Source of the DNA: Basidiobolus meristosporus CBS 931.73
Lineage: Eukaryota > Basidiobolomycota > Basidiobolomycetes > Basidiobolales > Basidiobolaceae
Assembly: GCA_002104905.1 (NCBI GenBank)
Contig: MCFE01000556.1
Location: 1-58,560, forward strand
Reading direction: 5' to 3'
Length of the DNA: 58,560 nt
Shown here: positions 1-11,290 of the stretch, in pieces
Layout: every line of letters begins with the position of its first letter
Position numbering within the stretch: position 1 is the first letter of the stretch
The notes under the pieces: generated by a model
What the model saw: the letters and a program-made list of their open reading frames with translations, nothing else
What the model was told of the DNA's origin: nothing
Database searches by the model: none
Program-made: the position numbers and the translations under genes

Positions 1-925
1 CGTATACTTCAATCCAGCAATGACCAGCAGCCCGTTATCGCCATGAGTCTTCACCCAGTACCAACTATACCCCATTTGTGCCAATCGCGTTTGTTTAATT
101 TGAAGCTCTGTCAATCAGCCACCACCCGAAGGATTACTCAATAGAGGGGAAAACCCATGTTCGGGTACATCTCTTCACCCATTCATCATTTAAGTGATTC
201 GGACCCAGACCAACCCGGCCAGCAATAAAGTAACCTTGATGCATGATCGAATATTCACATAAGAGTTGTTTGCCGGAATGAGTCTATGAATCTTCACTAC
301 AATTAGACCAAGTAGAATGATTCTCAACATTCATGTCCTATTCTTGCTTTGTCACAGATGAGATACATATGTCAATTTGGCCATCCCAAGGCTACTTCTC
401 GAGCGGGATTGGGTTAGATGAAATATTACTCAGGGTATATCCGCTTGTCTCTTTCGATAGTTGGAGAAATACATAATATCACACAATCCGAGGTCTATTA
501 GGGTTAGAATTGGCCCTAAGCTACCCAACCAAGTCATCTTTCCCAGCACACTACTCGGGACCATTTCTCAGGATCAGGCAAGCCGCTACAAGATTTAACT
601 TTTGTCCATTGAGCAAATTAATATTATTATTATCGATGAATGCTCAAAGGAAATGCCCAATACATAAAAGGCAATCATGTTTGATATCTCTCACAATCCT
701 GATGAACAAATAGTTAGCAAGGAAGGCTTATCTCGCCTATATACGGAAATGAGCTACTTATTCAAGTATAATTATTGAATTTTGTTTGCAATACCCCAAT
801 GCATCTCTTGTCTAAATTGGCTATATTCATATCTGTCAATATTCTCAAACCTGTCGTTTGGCTGAGAACAAATAAAAGCCGCCTGATCCTCCATGTTGAA
901 TCCTCAGAAATTCACTATCACAACT
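1..925. other. Upstream intergenic region, no gene seen
   Basis: Only short open frames with no recognisable composition are present. The last 100 bases hold an AT-rich stretch with a TATA-like AAATAAAAG at about 870-878, a plausible core promoter for the peptide transporter that follows. I see no RNA gene or repeat here. Confidence 0.5.
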
Positions 926-2512
926 ATGAGCGAAGAAAAACCCTTCGAAAAGTCTACCCAAGTGGAGCACATCGATACTGCACAAGAAGATCCTCCCAAC
1001 TCCGATGACATTAAGCTACGCGTTGCTGGAAAGGTCCCACGCGCGGCCTGGTTCATCATCATCACCGAGTTGTGTGAGCGCTTTGCCTTCTACGGTGCCT
1101 CCCTTCTGTTTCAACCCTACATGCTCAAGGTTCTTGGCTTCAACAAGAGCACTGCCACTGCCGTGAACAGAGGCTTCCAGTTTCTTGCCTATTGCACCAC
1201 TATTCTTGGTGCCGTCGTTGCTGACCGCTACATCGGAAAGTTCAAGACCATCGTCATATTTTCCCTATTCTACATGGTGGGTTTGGTTTTCCTGGCAGTC
1301 AGCTCCCTGCCAACTTCTCTGGATGGAAGCTTCGGTGTGATCGGCTTTGTGATTGCCCTATATGTCTTCATCTCCTTCGGCACTGGTGGCATCAAGTCCA
1401 ATGTTTCCTCCTTTGCCGCTGAACAGATCAAGGAAGGAATCTTCCCAACAAAAACCCCCGGCGTCTACACCGACTCACAACTCACCGTTGAGCGCATCTT
1501 CCGCTTCTTCTACTGGGCCATCAACTGTGGTGCCTTGTTAGGCCAGTTCATATGTCCCATCGTTGCCAACGACTACGGATCCTATCCCCTGGCCTACTCA
1601 CTGCCAGCGATCATGTTCGTGATTGGCCTCGTGATCTTTGTGTCCGCCAAAAAGCTGTACTATGTTAAACCTCCATCCGGCACTGTCCTCTCCAAGACCT
1701 ACTCCTGCATCAAGTATGCTTTGTCCCATCGCAAGGCCCCATTGAACAATGCCAAGACCAATGGGCCCATTGAGCACTGGTTGGACTATGCTAAGGTGGA
1801 TGGCTTTGAGTGGAACGATCAGTTCATCGAGGATCTCAAGAAAACCCTGCGTGCATGCTTGGTGTTCCTGTTCTATCCCTTCTACTGGGCTCTGTACTAC
1901 AACATGTCCGACAACTTCATCAACATGGGACTGACAATGCAAAGACCATCGTTCATCAGTGGGCCCGAGCAGCTGAACCTGGTCAATAGCCTTGTCCTGG
2001 TAGTTGCCATCCCCATCTTTGACACGGTTGTCTTCCCATTGCTGAGAAGAATGGGCTGCCGTCTTGGTCCGATCACACGCATCACTATCGGGTTCACAAT
2101 CGCCACACTTGCCTTTGTCTATGTCACCGTTCTCCAAGCACAGGTCTACAAGACCGGCCCCTATTACAACTTCACTGATTTGAGCGGTCTGCCCGAGGGT
2201 GAGCAACCAGTGAACGACATCTCCATCTGGTGGCAGGTGATCCCGTTCATTGGAATCTCCATCTCTGAGATCTTCGCCTCAGTCACCGGTCTGGAATTTG
2301 CCTTTCGACAAGCCGCCCCCGAGCTCAAGTCAGTGGTGACCTCTCTTTTCCTGTTCACCAACTGTGGTGGTAGTCTGATTGGCCTGATCCTTGCAGTCTG
2401 GAGCAACGACCCCAACTTTGTGTATGTGTTCGGCATCCAAACCGGACTGATGGGAGTCATGACCGTCATCTTCTATTGGATCTTCCGGAAATTTGATAGC
2501 ATTGAGTGTTGA
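926..2512 (+). CDS. PTR2: Proton-coupled di/tripeptide transporter, PTR2/POT family
   Basis: This encodes a 528-aa POT-family symporter that would take up di- and tripeptides across the plasma membrane with protons. The sequence shows the family ExxER motif (E48, E51, R52, followed by FAFYG), the signature FGTGGIKSNVSSFAAEQ and a second block FFYWAINCGALLGQ, with about twelve hydrophobic segments. A cytosolic-type loop (about residues 250-310) separates the two halves, as usual for fungal PTR2. The gene is intronless. I chose the ATG at 926 because it has A at -3; an in-frame ATG at 893 would add 11 residues. Length fits the fungal family, though many members have longer N termini. It stands alone; the next gene is on the opposite strand. 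Confidence 0.93.
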   Translation: MSEEKPFEKSTQVEHIDTAQEDPPNSDDIKLRVAGKVPRAAWFIIITELCERFAFYGASLLFQPYMLKVLGFNKSTATAVNRGFQFLAYCTTILGAVVADRYIGKFKTIVIFSLFYMVGLVFLAVSSLPTSLDGSFGVIGFVIALYVFISFGTGGIKSNVSSFAAEQIKEGIFPTKTPGVYTDSQLTVERIFRFFYWAINCGALLGQFICPIVANDYGSYPLAYSLPAIMFVIGLVIFVSAKKLYYVKPPSGTVLSKTYSCIKYALSHRKAPLNNAKTNGPIEHWLDYAKVDGFEWNDQFIEDLKKTLRACLVFLFYPFYWALYYNMSDNFINMGLTMQRPSFISGPEQLNLVNSLVLVVAIPIFDTVVFPLLRRMGCRLGPITRITIGFTIATLAFVYVTVLQAQVYKTGPYYNFTDLSGLPEGEQPVNDISIWWQVIPFIGISISEIFASVTGLEFAFRQAAPELKSVVTSLFLFTNCGGSLIGLILAVWSNDPNFVYVFGIQTGLMGVMTVIFYWIFRKFDSIEC

Positions 2513-3820
2513 TAGGAAACACCAGTTAGTGCTCACTTGATTGTAACATTAGTATACATAGGATGTAAAAATAAATGTGAATGCATATAATTTGTATATC
2601 AATAACCGTGATATATTGAACTAACTCGTATTCTGAAATCTTTGGAGCAAATAACGTGCCAGGGTTTAGATCAATTGGACCAAGTATCCCATTACAGTTG
2701 ATATACCCTTGAGAAGAGGAAGCCACCCCAATTGATTGAGGTTGGACCACCAATCCAGGCTAAGTGTCACTGAATTAACCTTTTCCATAAGCAATGAAAA
2801 CCAAATATGCAGTCTGGGTGGAAGTGCCGGAATGACCATAAGCCTCCTGTGCTTCCGCTCATGTATTGCCAGAGTTTGTATCACTTGGAAGGTCATAGGA
2901 AGTAGGTGAAGTTTCAATCTCAATAAAGGCAGTATACTGTGTAAATGTAGGTATGCTTCATTGTTTATCAGAATAGATAATCTAGCAGAATGAAGCAGTA
3001 GCTGTACGGACCACATTATTTTGAGCTAGAATGCTTCCAACTGCTCAAGCATACCTATTTCTATATTATAGACTTGTTCCGCTGGTCTTTAGTCAGATAT
3101 GGACAAATTCAAATTAGGAGTGTTTGTTCTCCGGTGACTTTCCCTCCCGATCCTAACTGACTTTAATCCTTTTGGTCATTACCATCTCCTATAGTGTATC
3201 AATATTTGCCAGTCTACGGGACTTGCAAAACAAAGTAGAGCAAACTACAATCACAGCAATGTGAAATATCAGGCGGAGTCAAGCCACATCCAATTAATTT
3301 TTGTATATTCACATCAGAACCCGATACTTGAGGTATATTTCAGAGCTATCCCTAAATGTGTTTAAAAAATCGTATTCAAGGTGCTTAAGGTCAAAGTTGT
3401 TTATTCCTTCCCAGGCAGTAGCAAAAATTAAGAGGTACTTTTAATTAGCCGTTGCAATACCTCATAAAGAGCTTTGGCATATCTTGGTAATCTATCTGCA
3501 ACCTTCTTAATGAGTTCTTTCTGACCATTTAACTTGAGATGTATAAGTTATACAACTATCATATGTGCTATTACTGAATCTGTGCGCATTAATCAGCAGC
3601 TGATATTCTATTGGTGCTACTGTAAGATTGATTGACAAAGTATTATAAGAGTAAGCACCAAAATAGTCATTGAACTATAGAACAAACTGACAGAATGACC
3701 TTGAATAGTTGCTTAGCTGTGTTGCCATTGCTTTATTTTATATGAGTGGATCAAATCAAAGGATGATGTTTCTTTGCAAGAAAATAAAGTAGGCATGAGG
3801 GAGAAGGGGTGGCGTAATCT
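2513..3820. other. Convergent intergenic region, 1.3 kb
   Basis: AT-rich DNA lies between the 3' ends of the peptide transporter and the glycosyltransferase. I see no conserved coding signal, tRNA or clear repeat. The longest open frame (minus strand, 2666-3016) is Leu/His-rich and does not look like protein. Confidence 0.5.
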
Positions 3821-4711
3821 TTACCATAACGATGGCATCTTAAAGTACCGAAGCTGTTGCCAATCCTTGAACGTCTCCACATCCCAGTTGAAAGCAGCCC
3901 AATGGACCATAAAATCCCCAGGTCGGTACATCTCGTAGAGTTTTTTCATCATCCAGTACGAGTTGAAACTACACTGTGGTAAATACTTGACTTTCTCATT
4001 CTCCTTCAACTCCGTGTGCACACGCAAAATTGTAATCATCCAGTCCTGCTCGTGATTATTAGGGCCCAATTCCGACCAGACCAGGTCCATAAAGTGACGA
4101 GACCAGTCATCGTTCTTGATCAAAAACACCCCAGCGTTGAGGCAAAACCAGTCCTTGGTGATGATAAGAGGATAGCGGTTATCGATAAACTGCTCCAGTC
4201 GAATATCCATATTGGCAATCAGGGCATCAGTGTCCATCCAAAAGATCCAATCGTGTTCATCCTTGGCGAGTTCGTCCTTGATCATCTTAATCTTGGCCCA
4301 GGCAGGAACAGCACCGACGGCTTTGACTTCATCAAAGTAATGAGTGACATTGGTATCCCTAAGGTCGTATCGGCCTAGATGATGAGCGATGTATTCTCGG
4401 CGGTTGTGGTAGGAGATGTCACCGAGCTGCCTACATTTCGAGTTTGGATCCGGGTTTGTACACACTTGACCCGAGAGGATGATAATTCGAGGGTCTTGGT
4501 ATTCAGGGTTATTCTTACTGTGGTTGTCATTTGCCACTGTTGTTGAGGACTCAGAGATGGGTCGTCCTCTTTGGTAAATTGGATCCACGTAAGGTATACA
4601 GGTCCTTGGGAAGTGGACAAATATATAAGGACCCAGGAGAAGGCCAACGGTGGCAAGACAGGCGAGGAGCAAGATTATTCGCTTAGTCTTGAACCGAAGT
4701 ATAGGGCCCAT
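3821..4711 (-). CDS. Galactosyl/mannosyltransferase, GT34 (GMA12/MNN10) family
   Basis: This is a 296-aa type II membrane protein, probably Golgi, that would add alpha-linked galactose or mannose to glycans. A short basic N terminus precedes a single transmembrane anchor at about residues 12-32. The catalytic domain carries the DxD metal/nucleotide-sugar motif as WMDTDALI (D160-T-D162). The later blocks NAGVFLIKND, HEQDWM and the C-terminal MVHWAAFN are typical of GT34. The gene is intronless and the length is slightly short but normal for the family. The donor sugar cannot be decided from sequence. It is transcribed away from the amino-acid permease promoter, in the same direction, with 589 bases between them. 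Confidence 0.88.
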   Translation of the reverse strand: MGPILRFKTKRIILLLACLATVGLLLGPYIFVHFPRTCIPYVDPIYQRGRPISESSTTVANDNHSKNNPEYQDPRIIILSGQVCTNPDPNSKCRQLGDISYHNRREYIAHHLGRYDLRDTNVTHYFDEVKAVGAVPAWAKIKMIKDELAKDEHDWIFWMDTDALIANMDIRLEQFIDNRYPLIITKDWFCLNAGVFLIKNDDWSRHFMDLVWSELGPNNHEQDWMITILRVHTELKENEKVKYLPQCSFNSYWMMKKLYEMYRPGDFMVHWAAFNWDVETFKDWQQLRYFKMPSLW

Positions 4712-5300
4712 TTTTTGTTTACTTGGCAGGCAAGGCGAAGGGAAGCGAGAACATATGCATATCTGCCCTCTGCCACATTGATTTCGTATGATGATTGGTT
4801 ACAGCTTTCCAAACCGATCCCTCCACAACCCCAAGATTGGTCGGCAAATCACCACCTCGGACCGCCCCGGACTTTTCTAAATCAGATACGCCTTCTCGCT
4901 GTGTTATGTCTGAGCACAATAGGTATATCACATAATCATTCTATCTTGCAGTTCAGCCCATGAGCAAGGCGGCAATGGTCGTAGGTTCTGACTTTGCGGC
5001 ACCCTCACGTAGTCCCATCATCATAGAACACCAACAGCGAGGGACTGTGATTACCCCTTTGCATCACAGCCTTTGTTGCATATTGGTTGTTACCCGCCAT
5101 TGAAGTTATTCTCTATTACATGATGCGCTGGTATATCCCCTCGTCTCTATCATACCACCCTCGGACCCCTCGCTACCACACCCCTGCATCTGCCCATCCG
5201 ACCACGATAGCAATACCCTTGATTTGGCTGACTGTTCCCAGTACTATCAAGACTTCAAACATAGACTTGTACATAATATAGAGCATGTATTTATTTAGTT
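4712..5300. other. Intergenic region upstream of the GT34 gene
   Basis: This lies between the GT34 start codon and the 3' end of the amino-acid permease; both genes read on the minus strand, so it must hold the GT34 promoter and the permease terminator. I see CT-rich tracts and a TATATTATGTACAAG-like AT stretch near 5265-5280, close to the permease stop codon. No further gene is visible. Confidence 0.4.
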
Positions 5301-6926
5301 TTAAGCCAGCCAGAACCAGGCTTTCTCCAGCCAGTTTCTGGGTACGCGCTCCTCCGCCATAGCTTCAAGTTCATCCATCTCCTTTTTGCCGGTGATCGCG
5401 TCAACCTGCTCGACAGGAATGTACAGTGGCGTGCGAGAGTAGATCTTGTGGCCGATGTATAGAATCAGGAAGACGGGGATCGTAATGTAGGCAGCAATAA
5501 AGTCTTTGGCTTTGAAAGGCACGAACGTCTGGAAGCCGCTGGTGATGGTGAGTAGCGAGACGATCACCAGCGTGAAATAGGTGGCGTAGGGTTGCAGTTT
5601 CGTTTTGTAGGGGAGGGTGTGCAGGAGGCCGTTGAACTCCATGGCGCGGCGAAAGCGCAGATAGGTGATCATGACTACAATCCAGGCTATGAAGCCAGAG
5701 ATGGTTGAGATGCTGACAAACCAGTTGAAGACGGTGGCCCCTGCGTTGGACACATTAAGAAAGGCCAGCAGACCAAAGCACCAAGTGAACAGGACCGCCA
5801 CATAAGGAACGCCTCGGCGGTTGGTGACTCCGAACCACTTGGGGGCCTGGCCGTTGAGAGCCATAGAATAGATGATTCTACTGCCCGAGTAGAGGAACGA
5901 GTTGCCAGCCGACCATGCAGACGTAAGGATGGCAGCATTGATGATGTGGTTGAGTACAGGGATGCCAACTCGCTGAATCCCGATGACAAATGGTGATGCG
6001 CTAGCATTGGATGCGCCAAGAAGGTTCTTGTCGTCCGAAGGAACAAGGATGCCGATGATCAGTGAGGACAAACCGTAGAACCCGGCCAAACGCCAGACGA
6101 AGCGACGGGCGGCCTTGGGGATATTGCGTCGGGGATCGATGGTCTCACCGGCAGCAATGGCGATGAGTTCAGGCGAGGTGATGAAAGCAAACCCCGCGGT
6201 GATAAAGGCATGCCAGTACCCAAGGAAGCGACCGGTACTCCCTTCGGCCATGTACGGCTTGAATGCACCGGCGGTTTTCCAGTAATGGAATCCAAGCACA
6301 GAGTCCTGGTTGGGACCACCACCGAAGAAGATGACGATGCCTAGGATGATAAGGCCACAGATGGTGATGAGCTTTATGCTGGCAAACCAGAACTCAGCCT
6401 CACCGAAGAAGCTCACAGCGACAATATTGAGAAGGAGCATGATGACTAGGACAATGCTGATCCAAACGGCAATATTGACCGGCAAGTTCCAGTAATCGAT
6501 GATGAGGCCGGCTGCAGTGGCCTCAGCTCCAATGAGCATGGCGTATGCGTACCAATAGTTCCAACCAATGGCGAAGGCGAGACTAGGATCGGCGAATCGG
6601 CCGACGAAGTAGGGGACAGTGATCCCGTGCATGGGGAGGTACACGACCATCTCAGCGAGGTTGTTCATAACGTTCCACACGATCAGCATCATGGACAGGT
6701 AAGCCATGAAGAGCGGCGCTGGACCAGTGTCGGCAAGGATGCCACCGGAACCGACGAAGAGACCCGTGCCGATAGCACCTCCAAGGGCGAGAAACTGGAT
6801 GTGTCGACTCTGGAGACCACGCGCAAGCTGGTCATGTTTTTCTGCCAAATTATATTCTGGGTTTTCAACAGTGTGGTTTGATTTGAAGTTACTCTCGTGC
6901 GAGGCAACATTGATTTCCTTCTCCAT
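5301..6926 (-). CDS. Amino-acid permease, YAT family (APC superfamily)
   Basis: This encodes a 541-aa plasma-membrane amino-acid/proton symporter of the fungal YAT group. A hydrophilic N terminus of about 40 residues leads into RHIQFLALGGAIGTGLFVGSG, the hallmark of the first membrane segment. About twelve hydrophobic helices follow, with the family block FITSPELIAIAAGET and the conserved NRRGVPYVAV. The C-terminal tail ends in WLEKAWFWLA; its aromatic end and the PLYIPVEQVD..TGKKEMDE block resemble dicarboxylic amino-acid permeases such as Dip5. Substrate is uncertain. There are no introns. The start ATG is followed by a lysine/glutamate-rich region and is preceded by a pyrimidine-rich leader and a TATA box about 200 bases upstream. 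Confidence 0.92.
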   Translation of the reverse strand: MEKEINVASHESNFKSNHTVENPEYNLAEKHDQLARGLQSRHIQFLALGGAIGTGLFVGSGGILADTGPAPLFMAYLSMMLIVWNVMNNLAEMVVYLPMHGITVPYFVGRFADPSLAFAIGWNYWYAYAMLIGAEATAAGLIIDYWNLPVNIAVWISIVLVIMLLLNIVAVSFFGEAEFWFASIKLITICGLIILGIVIFFGGGPNQDSVLGFHYWKTAGAFKPYMAEGSTGRFLGYWHAFITAGFAFITSPELIAIAAGETIDPRRNIPKAARRFVWRLAGFYGLSSLIIGILVPSDDKNLLGASNASASPFVIGIQRVGIPVLNHIINAAILTSAWSAGNSFLYSGSRIIYSMALNGQAPKWFGVTNRRGVPYVAVLFTWCFGLLAFLNVSNAGATVFNWFVSISTISGFIAWIVVMITYLRFRRAMEFNGLLHTLPYKTKLQPYATYFTLVIVSLLTITSGFQTFVPFKAKDFIAAYITIPVFLILYIGHKIYSRTPLYIPVEQVDAITGKKEMDELEAMAEERVPRNWLEKAWFWLA

Positions 6927-7124
6927 TGTGTGGATGATTAGTTGCGTAGGTTCTATGTAAATGCAATAAGTTGGGGGGGGAGGTCTGACTCGGATGATAC
7001 GGGAAGGAAGATAGGACGAGAAAGATGCGAGACTGAGGCAGGAAACCGGAGGAAGAGAGGACAGCGAGGAGAGGAGTAGGTGAGGTGGCCAAGAGATAAA
7101 GAGTCTGAGATCAGGGTGGCCAGA

Positions 7125-7132
7125 TTTTTATA
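7125..7132 (-). promoter_or_regulatory. TATA box of the amino-acid permease
   Basis: TATAAAAA on the minus strand lies 199 bases upstream of the permease ATG. It is followed by a strongly pyrimidine-rich leader on the sense strand, a common layout for highly expressed fungal permease genes. Assigned from position and sequence only. Confidence 0.5.
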
Positions 7133-8090
7133 CGTGGACGGGCATGCCGGTGATGGTCACGTCATCCGCAACCCAGGACCCAGTCCGTTGACAAGCCTGG
7201 GATGATTTAGGTACGTTACCTCAAATTGGACTGCTTTCACGCTAGTTGCCGCCTCTGAGCCGTGACAGGTCACCGTGAATTGTTGCAAGGTGTTGACGAT
7301 ACACCTTTAATTCAGCCCGACGCTTCATGAACACCAATGTGTGCATCGAATGTGGATAATTAACCTACCACAAGTGCAATCATAATTTCAATTTCGGGTG
7401 TGGGGATGGTTTGTGTGCCAGCTCGCACAATCCAATCATGGTTTGGAAATATGGTTGTCCTACCTTCCGCTTTTACTGATCGGGATAAAGTGAGTTCCAA
7501 GTTGAGGTTCAATTCCACGTATTTGCTGAGGTGAACTTTCATGCATTTCTTCTACAAACCATCAATTCCGCTGTATTGGTGCTGGAGACATTGATCTTTT
7601 GAGCACTTTCCCCATGGTGATCAGTCGTCATCATGATGGACAATATAGCAGCCGCTCTGGATGGTTGTTTCTGTGATGGTCAATGTGGACTACCATATCC
7701 AGACGAGCCATGTCGTATGTTGAGTTGCAGAATCGACACATGCAATACGTGGTACTCAACCACAACCTGCTTATCACCCAATTGCCGCCCTAAGTGGTCA
7801 ATCATTATATTATTCTCATTACAGGCAAGCGATACGGTGATTCGATATCCAACGGCAAAGTGACTGAAGTAATATGGAACTGGTGGTGGGGAACTTTCCA
7901 TTCATAGCCCTACCTCTACCTCTACCTCCCCCTCTCGTCAACTTGTGCGCGAAACAAGAAGAGTGAATGTTTCTCCCGAATAGTTTCATCAATCCGGTAT
8001 AGACATATTTGGTAGGGTCAAATGGGGTAGCTGGTCATGTGCCAACCGTAGGCATAGTGGGACTTTTTAGATGACTGCGAAAACAACCAA

Positions 8091-8378
8091 CTATTTAGGA
8101 ATTCCTGTCACATTAGAAACACCAATGGATGTCATCGCTTGATATATCTGGTTATCGAGTGAGAATTGGGAGAAATCTGCCGAGGATTTTGGAAACTTCA
8201 AAGTTTCGGGCACTGAGGAGGGGTCGTCTTCAATATCAATGTTTGCAAACAAATCCAGACGGATATTGCGGAAGCCAGAGGGGATTTTAGACAATCGGCC
8301 AAACTTACGGGTTCGCACGCCAATATAGTTTCCACACTGTATCGTATCCCAAGCGAGATCATTGGCGCTACCAGGCAC
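8091..8378 (-). pseudogene. Possible coding remnant, function unknown
   Basis: A 95-codon open frame on the minus strand has a protein-like composition (for example the stretch IRLDLFANIDIEDDPSS) and overlaps a second frame reaching 8521. There is no start with a promoter and no recognisable domain. It could be one exon of an unrecognised gene, a decayed gene, or chance. I list it only because it is the most protein-like sequence in this desert. Confidence 0.18.
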
Positions 8379-8630
8379 GGATGACTGGGATGATCATGCA
8401 TCAATAGGATAGGCCTTTCTGAAACCTCCCAGTAGAGTAATCCGCGCCCCAGTGGAATGGTTGGTGTAATAGTAAAGAGCTGATGACAGAACAATGGCGA
8501 TCTCAGATAAGAAAGCCCCATGAATTAGGCAGTGTAGGCAGTGAAGGAATCGTAGGCTTTTAGAAGAGATTTAGGTATTTCTACAATGTCTTTGGTGTGT
8601 TGAGCAGCAGCCCCGGGATACTTCTCCAAA

Positions 8631-8738
8631 CATATCTAGATAAGTAGTGGCCATCTAAGCTCCAAGCATATCTAGATAAATGATGGCCAGTCAAGCTCCA
8701 TCCATATTCAGGTACAATTCATCCCATTTAACTCCACT
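8631..8738. repeat. 36-bp imperfect tandem repeat, about 2.5 copies
   Basis: Units start at 8631 and 8667 with CATATCTAGATAA followed by GATGGCC/AGTGGCC and end with AAGCTCCA. A third, more diverged unit starts at 8703 (CATATTCAGGTAC). The spacing is exactly 36 bases for the first two intervals. No associated gene is seen. Confidence 0.6.
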
Positions 8739-9979
8739 GATAGATGAAACAACGGGGTGTTACTGAGGAACCAGAGAGTCCCCCCCCCCGATTAACCAAT
8801 ATTCCATGAACGAATGAGGCTGATGTCATGCCAATCTAACGAGGCAGGTTTGTTCCTGATACCGTGGGAAATAGCAAATATTCCCATAACCGAGCCTCGC
8901 TTCTAATGATGATGCGATGTGCCACAATGCGTAGACTGAGGAGTAATTATCGTGAAAGTTCCATTATACTGATACGAAAGGATCCATGCGTTTTCAAGAG
9001 CTACCGGAACGTATATATATACAAATGGATTACTTTGTATGGTATTTTAACTCACATTCCGAGCAGATAAACCTGTCACGAATCACTTAGGTAAATATCT
9101 TGTCACATGCACAAACTGTTTGGTTGTCTGGGTAACGTAAAGGAGCGTAATATAGCACAATCGAGCCAGCTAATGTCGGCAAAAGTGCACGCACACCTCA
9201 CGGACTTCCTAGACTCCAAAGTTTGAACCAACAACCACAAAATGCTTCGTACCAGTGATATCGGAAGGAGCATGGGTCAGTAGGAAACTCTCACTAGCTC
9301 TAATGTAAGCACCATATAGTGGATGATGCAAACGGGTGTTGGTTTCGCTTGCCCATGATTTCTTTCTAACCGAAATGAATCAACCGCCATCCATCCGTCG
9401 CTAAAAGCCCAATAACAAATGGATAATTTGTCTGGGTAATCTTCGTAAATCAGCGGTAGCCGAAACCAATTTCAGTTGTACGCCGGGGATTCTAGCTTGT
9501 ACATTCATGCTCACATATTTAACCTTTGTGTGATACCGTAAACTGTCATCGACGGTTGGATATATAAATGCTGTTGGTATTCTCCCCCAACAAACTCGGA
9601 CATATGCTAGTATAAATCCAGGTAATCTTGGGGTGGATGTAACATACATCACGTATTGGTCTACAAACCAATGGTCATTTGGTGCCTGCAGGTTTGTTTC
9701 TTATATTGTATCTAATGCATTCTCTTAAGCCATAACTGCTCTTACCACAAAGCAAAGTATAAATACTCGATTATAATCAAGGTATTTGACCGTGTGGAAT
9801 AGCATGCACCGTCAGCTTATTGTTAGTCTGGATGGTGTTACAGGGGTGGGATCCTCTATAAACGGCTGTAGATTGATTGCTTAGGTATTCAGCTGATTCC
9901 CAAGTTATGAATTATCAACAATTCAGTGTTGAAAATACCAGCCAATTCCCCAGCCTCAACTTTGTCTATGGACTTTATT

Positions 9980-10515
9980 TCTGGTCAAAATTCTGTGTTG
10001 GATGCTACTTGGAGCACTTTCCATCAAGATGTCGGAAACTCAGGATGGGATATTTTTAAAGTTGTCCACAAGGCCCGCACTTGGCATACAAGTTTTAGTT
10101 CATTATGTATGTTTGTATAAGTGCCCCAGGTGTATTTATATAATCACTTACCCTAAGCAAAAAAACTAACTAAAGGCCCACAGAATACTAACAGAATTCC
10201 AAGCTTTTCTAAACTTAGATTATCAATATCTTAGACTCTGGCTATTTGGCAGACAAGGTGCCATATTTTCTAGGAGGTGACTAGGCTAAATATCATTCAT
10301 AACAAATATGATATTATGCTACTCACTACTTAGACAATCATTTATAACCAAAAATATCAAGGAAAAACACTAGCCTAATTCCAGCAAAATACCATCAGAA
10401 TACCGGCAGATTATCAGAAGAAATCAATACATGAGATTTTTCATAGGATTACTGAATACCACATAGTTGACTAGTCCTCCCAGTCACTTCCAATAGCTCT
10501 AAGCCCTGTACAGAG
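9980..10515 (+). repeat. Highly degraded copia LTR with internal insertion
   Basis: The order of blocks matches the copia LTRs elsewhere in the window. There is a GGTCAAAATTCTGTGTTGG block, a TACTTGGAGCACTTTCC block, then AAAGTTGTCCACAAGG and ACTTGGCATAC. After about 320 unrelated bases comes the LTR 3' end, ACTAGTCCTCCCAGTCACTTCCAATAGCTC. Divergence is high, so this is one of the oldest copies. Boundaries are approximate. Confidence 0.45.
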
Positions 10516-10999
10516 CTATGGCTTTTTATTTTAAAAAACTATGATGTTTCCAATTATCTAATATAACAGATAGCTGATGCTAAAATTAATGACCATCTTA
10601 CTAGGCCATCTATGAATTGATCTAACATAAGAATCATGGCAATGCACTATTTGTGTGCACCACATAGTATGGGACTCATGCAGTGCATCTTGAATTTACA
10701 CTTAGGTAGTTATATGAGCTTGGTTACTAACCCTACAAAAAAATTAAGAAAAGGTCAGCAGAATATCATCATAGTATCAGCTGAATTCTGGCTTTCCAAA
10801 AAGCGGCAACTCTCAGTATTGCAGGTACTAGCTTCACAGCAGACAAGCAGACATCCTTTCCAGGGGGAGACTGGGTCAACTAGCATTTATACCAAATTTG
10901 GTAATCAGCTGCTCATCACTTCCAACAAAAATTGCAACTGAAAATCTGAAGATGCACCAGCTGGATACCAGCTAAAAATCCAATGAATTCCAACTTTGA

Positions 11000-11290
11000 G
11001 ACTTTTCATAGGATTAGATAATAACTTGTGAAGCTTACTCTCTGTTGGGTGTGACTTGGAATATTTTCACCAAACTAGCAGGTACTCAGAATAGGAAAGT
11101 TTGTCCGGTTGCTCAAAAGCCCTGCAACCTAGTACACATACTTGTGGGTTCTTCTTATACATGAACCAATTTTCTTGCCAAGAAATTGTAAAAGGATAAA
11201 TACCATTCTTCAACTTTTATAAAGCATTAGGTGAAAGCCGCTTATTTACTTAATTTGAAAACCATCTATTTGTTCTCCCAATCAGCCTCC
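11000..11290 (+). repeat. Degraded solo copia LTR
   Basis: The fragment retains CTTGGAATATTTTCACCAAA, a diverged GGTACTCAGAATA, TTGCCAAGAAATTGTAAAAGG, ATAAATACC and a terminal TTTGTTCTCCCAATCA, in the same order as the intact 349-bp LTRs at 53105 and 54713. No internal retroelement sequence is attached, so it is read as an old solo LTR. Ends are approximate. Confidence 0.5.

Noticed and set aside
1598-2206. 202-codon minus-strand frame
   Set aside because: Lies fully inside the conserved PTR2 gene on the other strand and has no domain or promoter.
8781-8791. Long C or G runs (also near 6971, 32878, 35440, 47650)
   Set aside because: They lie in intergenic or intronic DNA without a shared context; treated as simple homopolymers, also prone to sequencing error.
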